This document shows, piece by piece, positions 1-6,755 of a stretch of DNA of 12,277 nt. The stretch spans positions 96,526 to 108,802 of the forward strand of contig DPCK01000021.1 in NCBI GenBank assembly GCA_003516285.1. Reading direction: 5' to 3'. Every line of letters starts with the position of its first letter. Position 1 is the first letter of the stretch. The notes under the pieces were generated by a model. It did not search any database. It was not told the DNA's origin and saw only the letters and a program-made list of their open reading frames with translations. This stretch comes from Lutibacter sp. Its GTDB lineage: Bacteria; Bacteroidota; Bacteroidia; Flavobacteriales; Flavobacteriaceae. The position numbers were made by a program, and so were the translations under genes.

Positions 1-575
1 TTTTCAAGCCATTCAATCATTTCTAAATCCAAATGGTTGGTGGGCTCGTCCAAAATTAACAGATCCGATTTATGGATTAAAATCACCGCCAAAGACAATC
101 TTTTACGCTGTCCGCCCGAAAGTGAACTCACCTTTTGCGTTAAATCGTCTAATTTTAATTTGGATAAAATTTGTTTGTATTGGGTTTCAAAATCCCAGGC
201 ATTTAGCCTGTCCATTTTTTCAAAAGCCACTTGATAAGCCTTTTCGTCATTGGGATTGTGCAACGCTTTTTCATATTCCTCAATCACTTTTAACGTTTCG
301 TTGTCCGAATTAAAAATGGTTTCCTCCACCGTTAAATTATCGTCCAAATTGTCTTCCTGCGACAAATATTCAATTTTTATGCCCTTGCGCGACACCACTT
401 GTCCGCTGTCCGAACTCGCCAATCCGGCAATAATATTTAAAATGGTGGTTTTTCCGGTCCCGTTTTTTGCGATAAATGCAATTTTTTGGTCTTTATTTAT
501 GCCGAATGAAACATTGCTAAAAAGCGCCACTTCACCAAAAGATTTCGATATATTTTCAACGGATAAATAGTTCAT
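1..575 (-). CDS. ABC-F family ATP-binding protein (Uup-like), N-terminal part, cut by window edge
   Basis: The reverse strand from an ATG at 575 is open to the left edge and gives 191 residues beginning MNYLSVENISKSFG. It is a soluble ABC ATPase. The Walker A motif reads AKNGTGKTT (residues 36-44), with Ala in the first position usually held by Gly. The signature is LSGGQRKRL (152-160) and Walker B is LLILDEPTNHLD (172-183). The sequence after Walker B and the absence of membrane segments point to the ABC-F group. These proteins carry two ATPase domains on one chain and act on ribosomes or in DNA/translation stress. Only the first domain is visible, so the subfamily (Uup-like, EttA-like or resistance-type) cannot be fixed; Uup-like is my best guess. 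A -7 box lies 15 bases upstream. The plus-strand open frames across this stretch are antisense shadows. Confidence 0.93.
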   Translation of the reverse strand, partial: MNYLSVENISKSFGEVALFSNVSFGINKDQKIAFIAKNGTGKTTILNIIAGLASSDSGQVVSRKGIKIEYLSQEDNLDDNLTVEETIFNSDNETLKVIEEYEKALHNPNDEKAYQVAFEKMDRLNAWDFETQYKQILSKLKLDDLTQKVSSLSGGQRKRLSLAVILIHKSDLLILDEPTNHLDLEMIEWLE

Positions 576-589
576 ATTTCAAATTTTTG

Positions 590-597
590 CAAAAGTA
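590..597 (-). promoter_or_regulatory. Candidate -7 promoter element for the ABC-F gene
   Basis: The minus strand reads TACTTTTG, an exact match to the Bacteroidota -7 consensus TAnnTTTG. It ends 15 bases before the ATG at 575, implying a very short leader. No convincing -33 TTG is seen at the usual 17-23 base spacing. The box is part of a 15-base string repeated ahead of sufE. Confidence 0.55.
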
Positions 598-774
598 CGC
601 AATAAAAGTGAGAATTAATTTTGACAAAACACCTTGGAATATTAGGGCGCTCACAGACAAGCAATGTTATTCAATTAAGATATTTATGCATTGTTTTTGT
701 CCTTTACAGGCACAAGGAATCTTATCGATTTACGATTTTTGACGTACCTCTGACGGTGATTTTATAGGCTTAAC

Positions 775-802
775 ATCCGACTGCGGTCTTGGGTCTTCCG
801 TC
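775..802 (-). repeat. Four GNCSGAA heptamers directly after the sufE stop
   Basis: Read on the minus strand, starting 4 bases after the sufE stop, the DNA runs as four uninterrupted 7-base units: GACGGAA, GACCCAA, GACCGCA and GTCGGAT. Three of the units depart from GNCSGAA at one position. The same unit makes up the tract at 6590-6617. A unit length of 7 rotates the reading frame, so this is not a peptide repeat. The function is unknown; it probably belongs to a dispersed intergenic family. Confidence 0.7.
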
Positions 803-806
803 TTTT

Positions 807-1229
807 TTAACTCATTTTCGACTGAAAAGCCAGCGCGTACAATTTTATTTGTTTAATCATAGAGACCAATCCGTTGGCGCGGGTTGGCGATAAATGTTCT
901 TTCAGGCCAATTTTATCCACAAAATACAAATCGGCATCAAGAATATCTTTAGGTTTTTGGTTGTTGAAAACGCGCAACAAAAGGGCCACAATTCCTTTGG
1001 TTAAAATGGCATCGCTGTCGGCCGTAAATTTAATTTTGTCGCCTTCAATTTCAGAATGCAGCCATACTTTCGACTGGCAGCCCGAAATTAAATTTGAATC
1101 TGTTTTAAATTCATCCTCAATCATTGGCAGCGATTTCCCCAATTCTATCATATACTCATAACGTTCCATCCAATCTTCAAAAAAGGAAAACTCGTCTATA
1201 ATTTCTTCTTGTATTTCTTTGATAGTCAT
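807..1229 (-). CDS. sufE: SufE family sulfur-acceptor protein for Fe-S cluster assembly
   Basis: The 140-residue product matches the length of E. coli SufE (138 aa). SufE accepts a persulfide from the cysteine desulfurase SufS on its active-site cysteine and passes the sulfur to the SufBCD scaffold in the cytoplasm. The acceptor cysteine is C51 in the motif LISGCQSKVW (residues 48-56). The family C-terminal signature is visible as HLSPTRANGLVSM (112-124). There is no signal peptide or membrane segment. The ATG at 1229 lies 19 bases from an exact -7 box, which supports this start. No sufS or sufBCD gene is in view, so it appears to be a stand-alone copy. The gene is divergent from the PfkB kinase, and its stop is followed almost at once by a heptamer repeat tract. 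Confidence 0.96.
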   Translation of the reverse strand: MTIKEIQEEIIDEFSFFEDWMERYEYMIELGKSLPMIEDEFKTDSNLISGCQSKVWLHSEIEGDKIKFTADSDAILTKGIVALLLRVFNNQKPKDILDADLYFVDKIGLKEHLSPTRANGLVSMIKQIKLYALAFQSKMS

Positions 1230-1239
1230 TTTTTAAACT

Positions 1240-1255
1240 TATTTTTGCAAAAGTA
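1240..1255. promoter_or_regulatory. Near-palindromic promoter core ahead of sufE, possibly bidirectional
   Basis: The 16 bases read TATTTTTGCAAAAGTA. On the minus strand 1255-1248 is TACTTTTG, a perfect TAnnTTTG box placed 19 bases from the sufE ATG. On the plus strand 1240-1247 is TATTTTTG, which also fits, and would give the kinase gene at 1328 a leader of about 75 bases. The plus-strand use is less certain. No matching -33 TTG was found for either direction. Confidence 0.5.
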
Positions 1256-1327
1256 AACACATCTATATTCTAAAAAAAATATTAGACAAATTAATCCCGT
1301 TTAGATGCGTGTTAACTATCATAAAAT

Positions 1328-2254
1328 ATGAGTAAACTACTAATTATTGGAACCGTTGCTTTTGACGCCATTGAAACGCCGTTTGGAAAAACGGACAAAA
1401 TTTTAGGAGGTTCCGCAACCTATATTTCACTTTCCGCATCACAATTTGGCATTTATTCAGGAATTGTTTCTGTTGTAGGAGGTGACTTTCCGAAGAAATA
1501 TTTAGAAAAATTAAATTCAAGAAACATCAATACCGATGGGATTAAAATTATTGAGGACGAAAAAACGTTTTTCTGGAGCGGCAAATATCATAACGATTTA
1601 AACTCACGTGATACTTTAATCACCGATTTAAACGTACTGGCAAATTTTAAACCTGTTGTTCCCAAAAATTTTACGGATACCGATTATTTAATTTTAGGAA
1701 ATTTACATCCGGCCGTACAAATGGCAGTGATCAAACAAATTCCTGTTCGTCCGAAATTGGTGGTGTTGGACACGATGAATTTTTGGATGAACAACACCTG
1801 GAACGAATTGATGGAAGTGATTGCAAAAATAGATGTGATTACCATCAACGATGAAGAAGCGCGCCAGCTTTCCGGAGAATATTCTTTGGTAAAAGCGGCT
1901 CAAAAAATTCAGGAAATGGGACCAAAATATGTGGTCATCAAAAAAGGCGAACACGGTGCTTTGTTGTTTAATGGCGAAAATGTATTCTTTGCGCCTGCAT
2001 TACCGTTGGAGGAAGTTTTCGATCCAACCGGAGCAGGAGATACTTTTGCGGGCGGATTTATTGGCCATATCACCAAAACAGGTGATATTTCTTTTGAAAA
2101 TATGAAACGCGCGGTGATTGCAGGTTCAAACCTGGCTTCATTTTGTGTGGAGAAATTTGGCACCGAGCGCATGGAAAATCTGACACATCAGGAAATACAA
2201 AAACGATTATTACAATTTAAACAATTGACCCAATTTGAAATTGAATTAGGTTAA
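1328..2254 (+). CDS. PfkB-family carbohydrate/nucleoside kinase
   Basis: The 308-residue product is a ribokinase/PfkB-fold kinase that transfers the gamma-phosphate of ATP to a sugar or nucleoside hydroxyl in the cytoplasm. The C-terminal signature DPTGAGDTFAGGF spans residues 232-244; D238 is the expected catalytic base and the GAG its anion hole. The N-terminal glycine pair is at 27-28 (GGSATY). NDEE (174-177) matches the NxxE Mg/phosphate motif, and VIKKGEHGA (203-211) is the usual strand before the nucleotide site. The length is typical. The substrate cannot be told from the sequence; ribose, adenosine and other nucleosides are all possible. The gene sits 57 bases before purF on the same strand, which hints at purine or pentose metabolism, but a strong terminator separates them. 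The start has no Shine-Dalgarno sequence. Confidence 0.92.
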   Translation: MSKLLIIGTVAFDAIETPFGKTDKILGGSATYISLSASQFGIYSGIVSVVGGDFPKKYLEKLNSRNINTDGIKIIEDEKTFFWSGKYHNDLNSRDTLITDLNVLANFKPVVPKNFTDTDYLILGNLHPAVQMAVIKQIPVRPKLVVLDTMNFWMNNTWNELMEVIAKIDVITINDEEARQLSGEYSLVKAAQKIQEMGPKYVVIKKGEHGALLFNGENVFFAPALPLEEVFDPTGAGDTFAGGFIGHITKTGDISFENMKRAVIAGSNLASFCVEKFGTERMENLTHQEIQKRLLQFKQLTQFEIELG

Positions 2255-2258
2255 AATG

Positions 2259-2285
2259 AATTCCGCACGCGTGCGGAATTTTTTA
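2259..2285 (+). terminator. Rho-independent terminator after the PfkB kinase
   Basis: Positions 2259-2280 form a perfect 22-base palindrome (arms 2259-2269 and 2270-2280, core TTCCGCACGCGTGCGGAA). A run of T follows directly. It begins 5 bases after the kinase stop. In RNA it would fold to a GC-rich stem followed by U residues. It should limit read-through into purF, which starts at 2312. Confidence 0.85.
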
Positions 2286-2311
2286 TTTGAATCACAATTA
2301 ATACTACTACT

Positions 2312-4213
2312 ATGAGCGACGCTATTAAACATGAATGTGGAATTGCAATGGTTAGAATGTTAAAACCATTACAATATTATAAAGACAAATACGGAACCGC
2401 TTTTTACGGCTTAAACAAAATGTATTTGTTGATGGAAAAACAGCACAATCGCGGCCAGGATGGTGCGGGTTTGGCAAGCATCAAATTTAACGTACAACCG
2501 GGAACGCGCTATATTAGCCGAATTCGCTCCAACGAAGACCAGCCAATCCAAGATATTTTCGATCAAATTAACGGCCGGTTAAACAGTTTAAATATCGAGT
2601 TTCCCGATAAAGTTGACGATGTGGAATGGCAGCTGAACAATGCGCCTTATATTGGAAATCTGTATTTGGGTCACGTGCGTTACGGTACTTTTGGTAAAAA
2701 CAGCATTGAAAGCGTTCATCCGTTTTTGCGCCAAAGCAACTGGATGCACAAATGTTTAATTGTTGCCGGTAACTTCAACATGACCAATTCTAAGCGCTTG
2801 TTTAACGATTTGGTTGACATAGGGCAGCATCCAAAAGAAATGACCGATACGGTAACCGTCATGGAAAAAATAGGTCATTTTATCGATGATGAAGTGGCGA
2901 AATTGTATGATAAAATCAAAAAGGAATTTGGCGTTACCAAAAAGGAGGCTTCTCCTATGATTGAGGAACGCATCAACATCAAAAAAATCTTAAAAAGATC
3001 GGCAAAAAATTGGGACGGCGGTTATGCAATGGCCGGTTTATTGGGCCATGGCGATGCATTTGTTTTGCGCGACCCATCAGGAATCAGACCTGCATTTTAT
3101 TATGCCGATGACGAGTTTGTGGTGGTTGCCTCGGAACGCCCGGCAATTCAGACTGTTTTTAATGTGGACATTCAAGATGTCAAAGAAATTGAGAGAGGAC
3201 ACGCCTTAATCATAAAACGAGGCGGTAAAATTTCCATGGCTAAAATCAAGGAACCTTTGCCAAATAAAGCCTGTTCTTTTGAACGCATTTATTTCTCCAG
3301 GGGAAGTGATGCCGATATTTATACCGAGCGTAAAAATTTAGGAAAATTGGTTTTTCCCCAAATTGCGGAGAAAATAAAAGGCGATTTAAAAAACACGGTA
3401 TTCTCTTACATTCCAAATACCGCTGAAACTTCTTTTTACGGTTTGCGTGAAGCTGCCGTAGATTTTTTAAATGTGCAAAAAACGGCTGCTATTTTAAAAG
3501 GACAACGCAGCTTGTCGGCCGAAAAAGTGACGGAGATATTGGCTGAAATCCCGCGTTTTGAAAAACTGGCCATTAAAGACGCAAAATTGCGGACATTTAT
3601 TGCTGATGACACCAGCAGAGACGATTTGGTGGCGCATATTTATGACGTCACTTACGGCATTGTAAAGCCAACCGACAATTTGGTGATTATTGACGACAGC
3701 ATTGTGCGCGGAACTACCTTAAAGAAAAGCATCATCAGAATTTTGGACCGATTGCATCCTAAAAAAATTATTGTGGTTTCCTCGGCGCCGCAAATCCGTT
3801 ATCCCGATTGTTACGGAATTGATATGGCAAAATTGGGCGATTTTATCGCTTTCAGGGCCGCTTTGGAATTATTGAAACAAACCAGTCAAGAACATATCAT
3901 TAAAGAGGTTTACGTAAATTGCCTTAGCCAAAAACACTTGGAAGATATGGAACTGAAAAATGAGGTAAAAGCCATTTACGACCAGTTTACAGATGAACAA
4001 ATTTCCGATAAAATTGCCGAAATGTTAAAAACACCGGAAATCAATGCGGAAGTTGAAATCATTTTTCAGTCGGTTGAAAATTTACATATAGCCTGCCCAA
4101 ATCACCCAGGCGATTGGTATTTTACGGGCGATTATCCAACTCCCGGCGGAAACCGCGTTGTAAATGACGCCTTCATTAATTTTTACGAAGGCAGCGACAA
4201 AAGGGCTTACTAA
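2312..4213 (+). CDS. purF: Amidophosphoribosyltransferase, long PurF-type (633 aa)
   Basis: This enzyme makes 5-phosphoribosylamine from PRPP and glutamine, the first committed step of purine synthesis. The N-terminal class II glutaminase domain shows ECGI with the nucleophile C9, then HNRGQDGAG (residues 45-53), GHVRYGT (120-126), GNFN (153-156) and DPSGIRP (254-260). The type I phosphoribosyltransferase domain carries the PRPP loop VIIDDSIVRGTT (458-469) and a family-like SSAPQIRYPDCYGIDM (490-505). C9 is preceded by eight residues with no start codon next to it, so a short propeptide must be removed, as happens with B. subtilis PurF. The protein is about 130 residues longer than the E. coli enzyme (505 aa). 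The extra length lies around 60-115, 190-230, 395-440 and the C-terminal 90 residues. The start lacks a Shine-Dalgarno sequence. The activity is well supported, but the added segments have no assigned role. Confidence 0.93.
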   Translation: MSDAIKHECGIAMVRMLKPLQYYKDKYGTAFYGLNKMYLLMEKQHNRGQDGAGLASIKFNVQPGTRYISRIRSNEDQPIQDIFDQINGRLNSLNIEFPDKVDDVEWQLNNAPYIGNLYLGHVRYGTFGKNSIESVHPFLRQSNWMHKCLIVAGNFNMTNSKRLFNDLVDIGQHPKEMTDTVTVMEKIGHFIDDEVAKLYDKIKKEFGVTKKEASPMIEERINIKKILKRSAKNWDGGYAMAGLLGHGDAFVLRDPSGIRPAFYYADDEFVVVASERPAIQTVFNVDIQDVKEIERGHALIIKRGGKISMAKIKEPLPNKACSFERIYFSRGSDADIYTERKNLGKLVFPQIAEKIKGDLKNTVFSYIPNTAETSFYGLREAAVDFLNVQKTAAILKGQRSLSAEKVTEILAEIPRFEKLAIKDAKLRTFIADDTSRDDLVAHIYDVTYGIVKPTDNLVIIDDSIVRGTTLKKSIIRILDRLHPKKIIVVSSAPQIRYPDCYGIDMAKLGDFIAFRAALELLKQTSQEHIIKEVYVNCLSQKHLEDMELKNEVKAIYDQFTDEQISDKIAEMLKTPEINAEVEIIFQSVENLHIACPNHPGDWYFTGDYPTPGGNRVVNDAFINFYEGSDKRAY

Positions 4214-4228
4214 TATTAAAAGTTAAAA

Positions 4229-4263
4229 GTTGATTCCGCACATGCGGGATCAACTATTTTTAT
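4229..4263 (+). terminator. Terminator-like hairpin after purF
   Basis: The arm 4229-4240 (GTTGATTCCGCA) pairs with 4243-4254 (TGCGGGATCAAC), with one G-T wobble and a two-base loop, and is followed by TATTTTTAT. It begins 15 bases after the purF stop. The stem shares TTCCGCA with the terminator at 2259-2280. A second, perfect partner for the 5' arm lies further on at 4272-4283. Confidence 0.7.
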
Positions 4264-4292
4264 CCCACACCTGCGGAATCAACTATTTTCAT
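4243..4292 (+). repeat. Tandem duplication of the purF terminator 3' arm
   Basis: The 21 bases at 4243-4263 recur at 4272-4292 with two differences, a period of 29 bases. Both copies contain TGCGGRATCAACTATTTT. The second copy (4272-4283) is the exact reverse complement of the arm 4229-4240, whereas the first has one mismatch. The duplication looks recent. Confidence 0.75.
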
Positions 4293-4300
4293 ATATTTAG

Positions 4301-4346
4301 CATTGGTTAAAATTGAATTGCAAAACAAGCAATTCAATTTTCAATG
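4301..4346 (+). promoter_or_regulatory. Long hairpin between purF and the radical SAM gene
   Basis: The arms 4309-4321 and 4329-4341 are perfect 13-base complements around the loop AAAACAA. Outside a three-base bulge (GTT, 4306-4308) the outer arms CATTG (4301-4305) and CAATG (4342-4346) also pair, giving 18 base pairs in all. The hairpin ends 32 bases before the TTG start of the radical SAM gene. No long T run follows, so a 5' leader structure or RNA-processing site is as likely as a terminator. The role is inferred only from position. Confidence 0.6.
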
Positions 4347-4378
4347 ATTGATAAATCTAACAGCTTCAACAAACTATT

Positions 4379-6580
4379 TTGAAAGATATTTTACTGATAA
4401 CGCCACCTTTTACGCAATTAAATACGCCTTATCCCGCTACGGCTTATTTGAAAGGGTTTTTGAACACAAAAGGCATCAGTTCTTTTCAAATGGATTTGGG
4501 GATTGAGGTTATTTTGGAACTTTTTTCCAAGGAAAGTCTGCAAAAACTCTTCGATGTTGCGTTTGAAAACGACAGGATTGCCTCTGAAAATGCACAACGA
4601 ATTTATGCGTTAAAAGATGACTATTTAAAAACCATTGGCGATGTGATTGGTTTTTTGCAGGGAAAAAATCAGACGATTGCCAGGCAAATTTGCGCTTCAA
4701 ATTTTATTCCTGAAGCTTCGCGATTTTCTGAGCTTGATGAGTTGGAATGGGCTTTTGGAAATATGGGAATTCAGGATCAGGCAAAACATTTGGCTACTTT
4801 ATACCTTGAAGATTTATCCGATTTTATCGTGGAATGCATCGACGAAAATTTTGGTTTTAGCCGTTATGCCGAAAGATTGGGGCAAAGCGCCAATGATTTT
4901 AACGAGCTGTATGCAAATCTGCAAAAGGAAACCACGGTTATTGATGACATTACGCTTAAAATTTTGGATGAAAAACTAAAAGTCATCCAGCCAAAACTGG
5001 TTTGTTTTTCCGTGCCGTTTCCAGGCAATTTGTATAGCGCTTTTCGCTGTGCGCAATTCATCAAAAAATATTATTCCGAGATTAAAATTGGGATGGGCGG
5101 CGGATTCCCAAATACCGAATTGAGAAGTATTTCTGATGTCAGGGTTTTTGATTTCTTCGATTTTATTACCTTGGACGACGGCGAATTGCCGGTTGAATTG
5201 TTGCTGTCGAATGTGTTGCATCCTTTGGCGGATAATCCCGATTTTAAGCAGTTCAAAAGAACTTTTTTAAAGGAAAACGAAAAAGTGGTTTACAACAATT
5301 TATCGGTTAAAAATGATTACAAACAAGCTTACGTTGGCACGCCGGATTATGCCGATTTGTTGCTAACCGAATATATTTCGGTTATAGAAATCGCCAATCC
5401 GATGCATAGTTTATGGAGCGACGGCCGTTGGAACAAACTTACGATGGCGCACGGCTGTTATTGGGGAAAATGCACTTTTTGCGATATTTCTCTCGATTAT
5501 ATTAAAATTTATGAACCCATTGCCGCAAAATTATTGGTGGACCGCATTGAAGAAATCATCGCGCAAACCGGCGAAAAAGGTTTTCATTTTGTGGATGAAG
5601 CGGCGCCTCCTGCGTTGATGCGGGCATTGGCGATAGAAATTATCAGAAGAAAAATTACGGTGACCTGGTGGACTAATATTCGTTTCGAAAAAAGTTTTAC
5701 CAAAGACCTTTGTGTTTTGTTGAAAGAATCAGGCTGTATTGCTGTTTCGGGCGGATTGGAAGTAGCTTCCGACCGATTGCTGGAACTGATTAAAAAAGGC
5801 GTAACACTGGAGCAAGTGGCGCAGGTGACCAACAATTTCACCAATGCCGGCATTATGGTTCACGCGTATTTAATGTACGGTTTCCCAACCCAAACTATTC
5901 AGGAAACGGTTGACAGCCTGGAAATGGTGCGGCAATTGTTTGAACTGGGCACCATAAAATCGGGATTTTGGCATCAGTTTGCGTTAACAACCCACAGTCC
6001 GATTGGTTTAAACCCCACAGAATACGGCATTTTTCCCGATTACAAGGAAATCACTTTTGCCAACAACGACATTCAGTTTAAGGACAAAACGGGCATTAAC
6101 CACGATAAATTCAGTTTTGGGCTGAAGAAATCCATTTTCAATTTTATGCACGGCGTTGGTTTTGATTTGCCGTTGCAGGATTGGTTTGAGTTTAAAATTC
6201 CAAAAACCAGTATCAAAAATGATTTTATGCAAAAGTGCCTGGAAACCGAACCTTATTTTATGGTAAAACCAACCGCAAAAATTATTTGGTTAGGCGCAAC
6301 GCCTTTGGTTTCGGAAATTACAAAATCTAAAAAAGGGAAATCAAAACAACTGCTTCAGCTTACTTTTCACGATAAAAGCGACGGCATTCAGGTGCAAATG
6401 GGAAAAGAATCTGGCGAATGGTTTTTAGAGATTTTGGATCGATTGTCCGTTTACAATATAGAACAGCTCACTTTTGGCCAATTAAAAACGGACTATGAAA
6501 CCCTTTTTGGTGATTTCGAATTGTTTTGGTATTCCAAACCCGTCAACAGTTTACGGGCGCACGGATTGCTGGTGTTATAG
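4379..6580 (+). CDS. B12-binding-type radical SAM protein of unknown substrate
   Basis: The 733-residue product has the layout of cobalamin-domain radical SAM proteins. It starts with a Rossmann-like half (ILLITPPF at 4-11; LVCFSVPFPGN at 207-217; a Gly-rich IGMGGGFPNTE at 237-247) interrupted by a mostly helical stretch at about 45-200. The radical SAM core follows. The cluster cysteines are C360, C365 and C368 in GCYWGKCTFCD, a CX4CX2C spacing rather than CX3CX2C. VSGGLEVASDRLL (456-468) resembles the SAM-binding GGxE region. A C-terminal part of about 110 residues is unassigned. I see no DxHxxG cobalamin motif, so B12 binding is doubtful or lacks a histidine ligand. The start is TTG: a stop lies at 4358-4360 and no in-frame ATG occurs before residue 38, which would remove the first strand. 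It follows purF by 165 bases, with two hairpins between, so it is probably transcribed separately. No precursor peptide gene is visible beside it. Confidence 0.88.
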   Translation: MKDILLITPPFTQLNTPYPATAYLKGFLNTKGISSFQMDLGIEVILELFSKESLQKLFDVAFENDRIASENAQRIYALKDDYLKTIGDVIGFLQGKNQTIARQICASNFIPEASRFSELDELEWAFGNMGIQDQAKHLATLYLEDLSDFIVECIDENFGFSRYAERLGQSANDFNELYANLQKETTVIDDITLKILDEKLKVIQPKLVCFSVPFPGNLYSAFRCAQFIKKYYSEIKIGMGGGFPNTELRSISDVRVFDFFDFITLDDGELPVELLLSNVLHPLADNPDFKQFKRTFLKENEKVVYNNLSVKNDYKQAYVGTPDYADLLLTEYISVIEIANPMHSLWSDGRWNKLTMAHGCYWGKCTFCDISLDYIKIYEPIAAKLLVDRIEEIIAQTGEKGFHFVDEAAPPALMRALAIEIIRRKITVTWWTNIRFEKSFTKDLCVLLKESGCIAVSGGLEVASDRLLELIKKGVTLEQVAQVTNNFTNAGIMVHAYLMYGFPTQTIQETVDSLEMVRQLFELGTIKSGFWHQFALTTHSPIGLNPTEYGIFPDYKEITFANNDIQFKDKTGINHDKFSFGLKKSIFNFMHGVGFDLPLQDWFEFKIPKTSIKNDFMQKCLETEPYFMVKPTAKIIWLGATPLVSEITKSKKGKSKQLLQLTFHDKSDGIQVQMGKESGEWFLEILDRLSVYNIEQLTFGQLKTDYETLFGDFELFWYSKPVNSLRAHGLLVL

Positions 6581-6589
6581 GAAATTTCA

Positions 6590-6617
6590 GTCGGAAGCCC
6601 GAAGTCCGAAGACGGAA
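6590..6617 (+). repeat. Four GNCSGAA heptamers after the radical SAM gene
   Basis: Starting 9 bases after the stop, the units GTCGGAA, GCCCGAA, GTCCGAA and GACGGAA follow each other without a gap, and a G follows. All four fit GNCSGAA exactly. The orientation relative to the upstream gene is the same as in the tract after sufE. It does not fold on itself and has no T run, so it is not a standard terminator. Confidence 0.75.
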
Positions 6618-6755
6618 GTTTAGCCGAAAATGCAAGGAAAGTCTAAACTAGAAACGCAAAATCTATAGATTTTTAACCGCAAATTTCACAAAGAAAATAT
6701 GCAAAGGGCGCTAGAAAAACTTTAATATTTCCTTTTTTCATTATGAACTCAAGCT

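Larger units (their letters stand above)
576..806. other. Intergenic gap between sufE and the ABC-F gene
   Basis: This 231-base gap lies between two minus-strand genes. It holds the ABC-F promoter box at its left end and a heptamer repeat tract at 775-802 at its right end. At 727-740 the words GATTTAC and GATTTTT are two loosely related heptamers. I see no open frame with coding character and no clear terminator. Confidence 0.6.

Noticed and set aside
37..570. Three overlapping plus-strand open frames of 63-106 codons
   Set aside because: They lie antisense to the ABC-F coding region, whose motifs are unmistakable on the minus strand, and have no family resemblance.
775..802. Heptamer tract considered as a CRISPR or peptide repeat
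   Set aside because: Units are 7 bases with no spacers, and 7 is not a multiple of 3, so it is neither a CRISPR array nor an in-frame coding repeat.
6658..6673. 16-base palindrome AAAATCTATAGATTTT as terminator of the radical SAM gene
   Set aside because: The stem is entirely AT except one pair per arm, so it would be weak. The GC-rich element at 6784-6819 is a better candidate.
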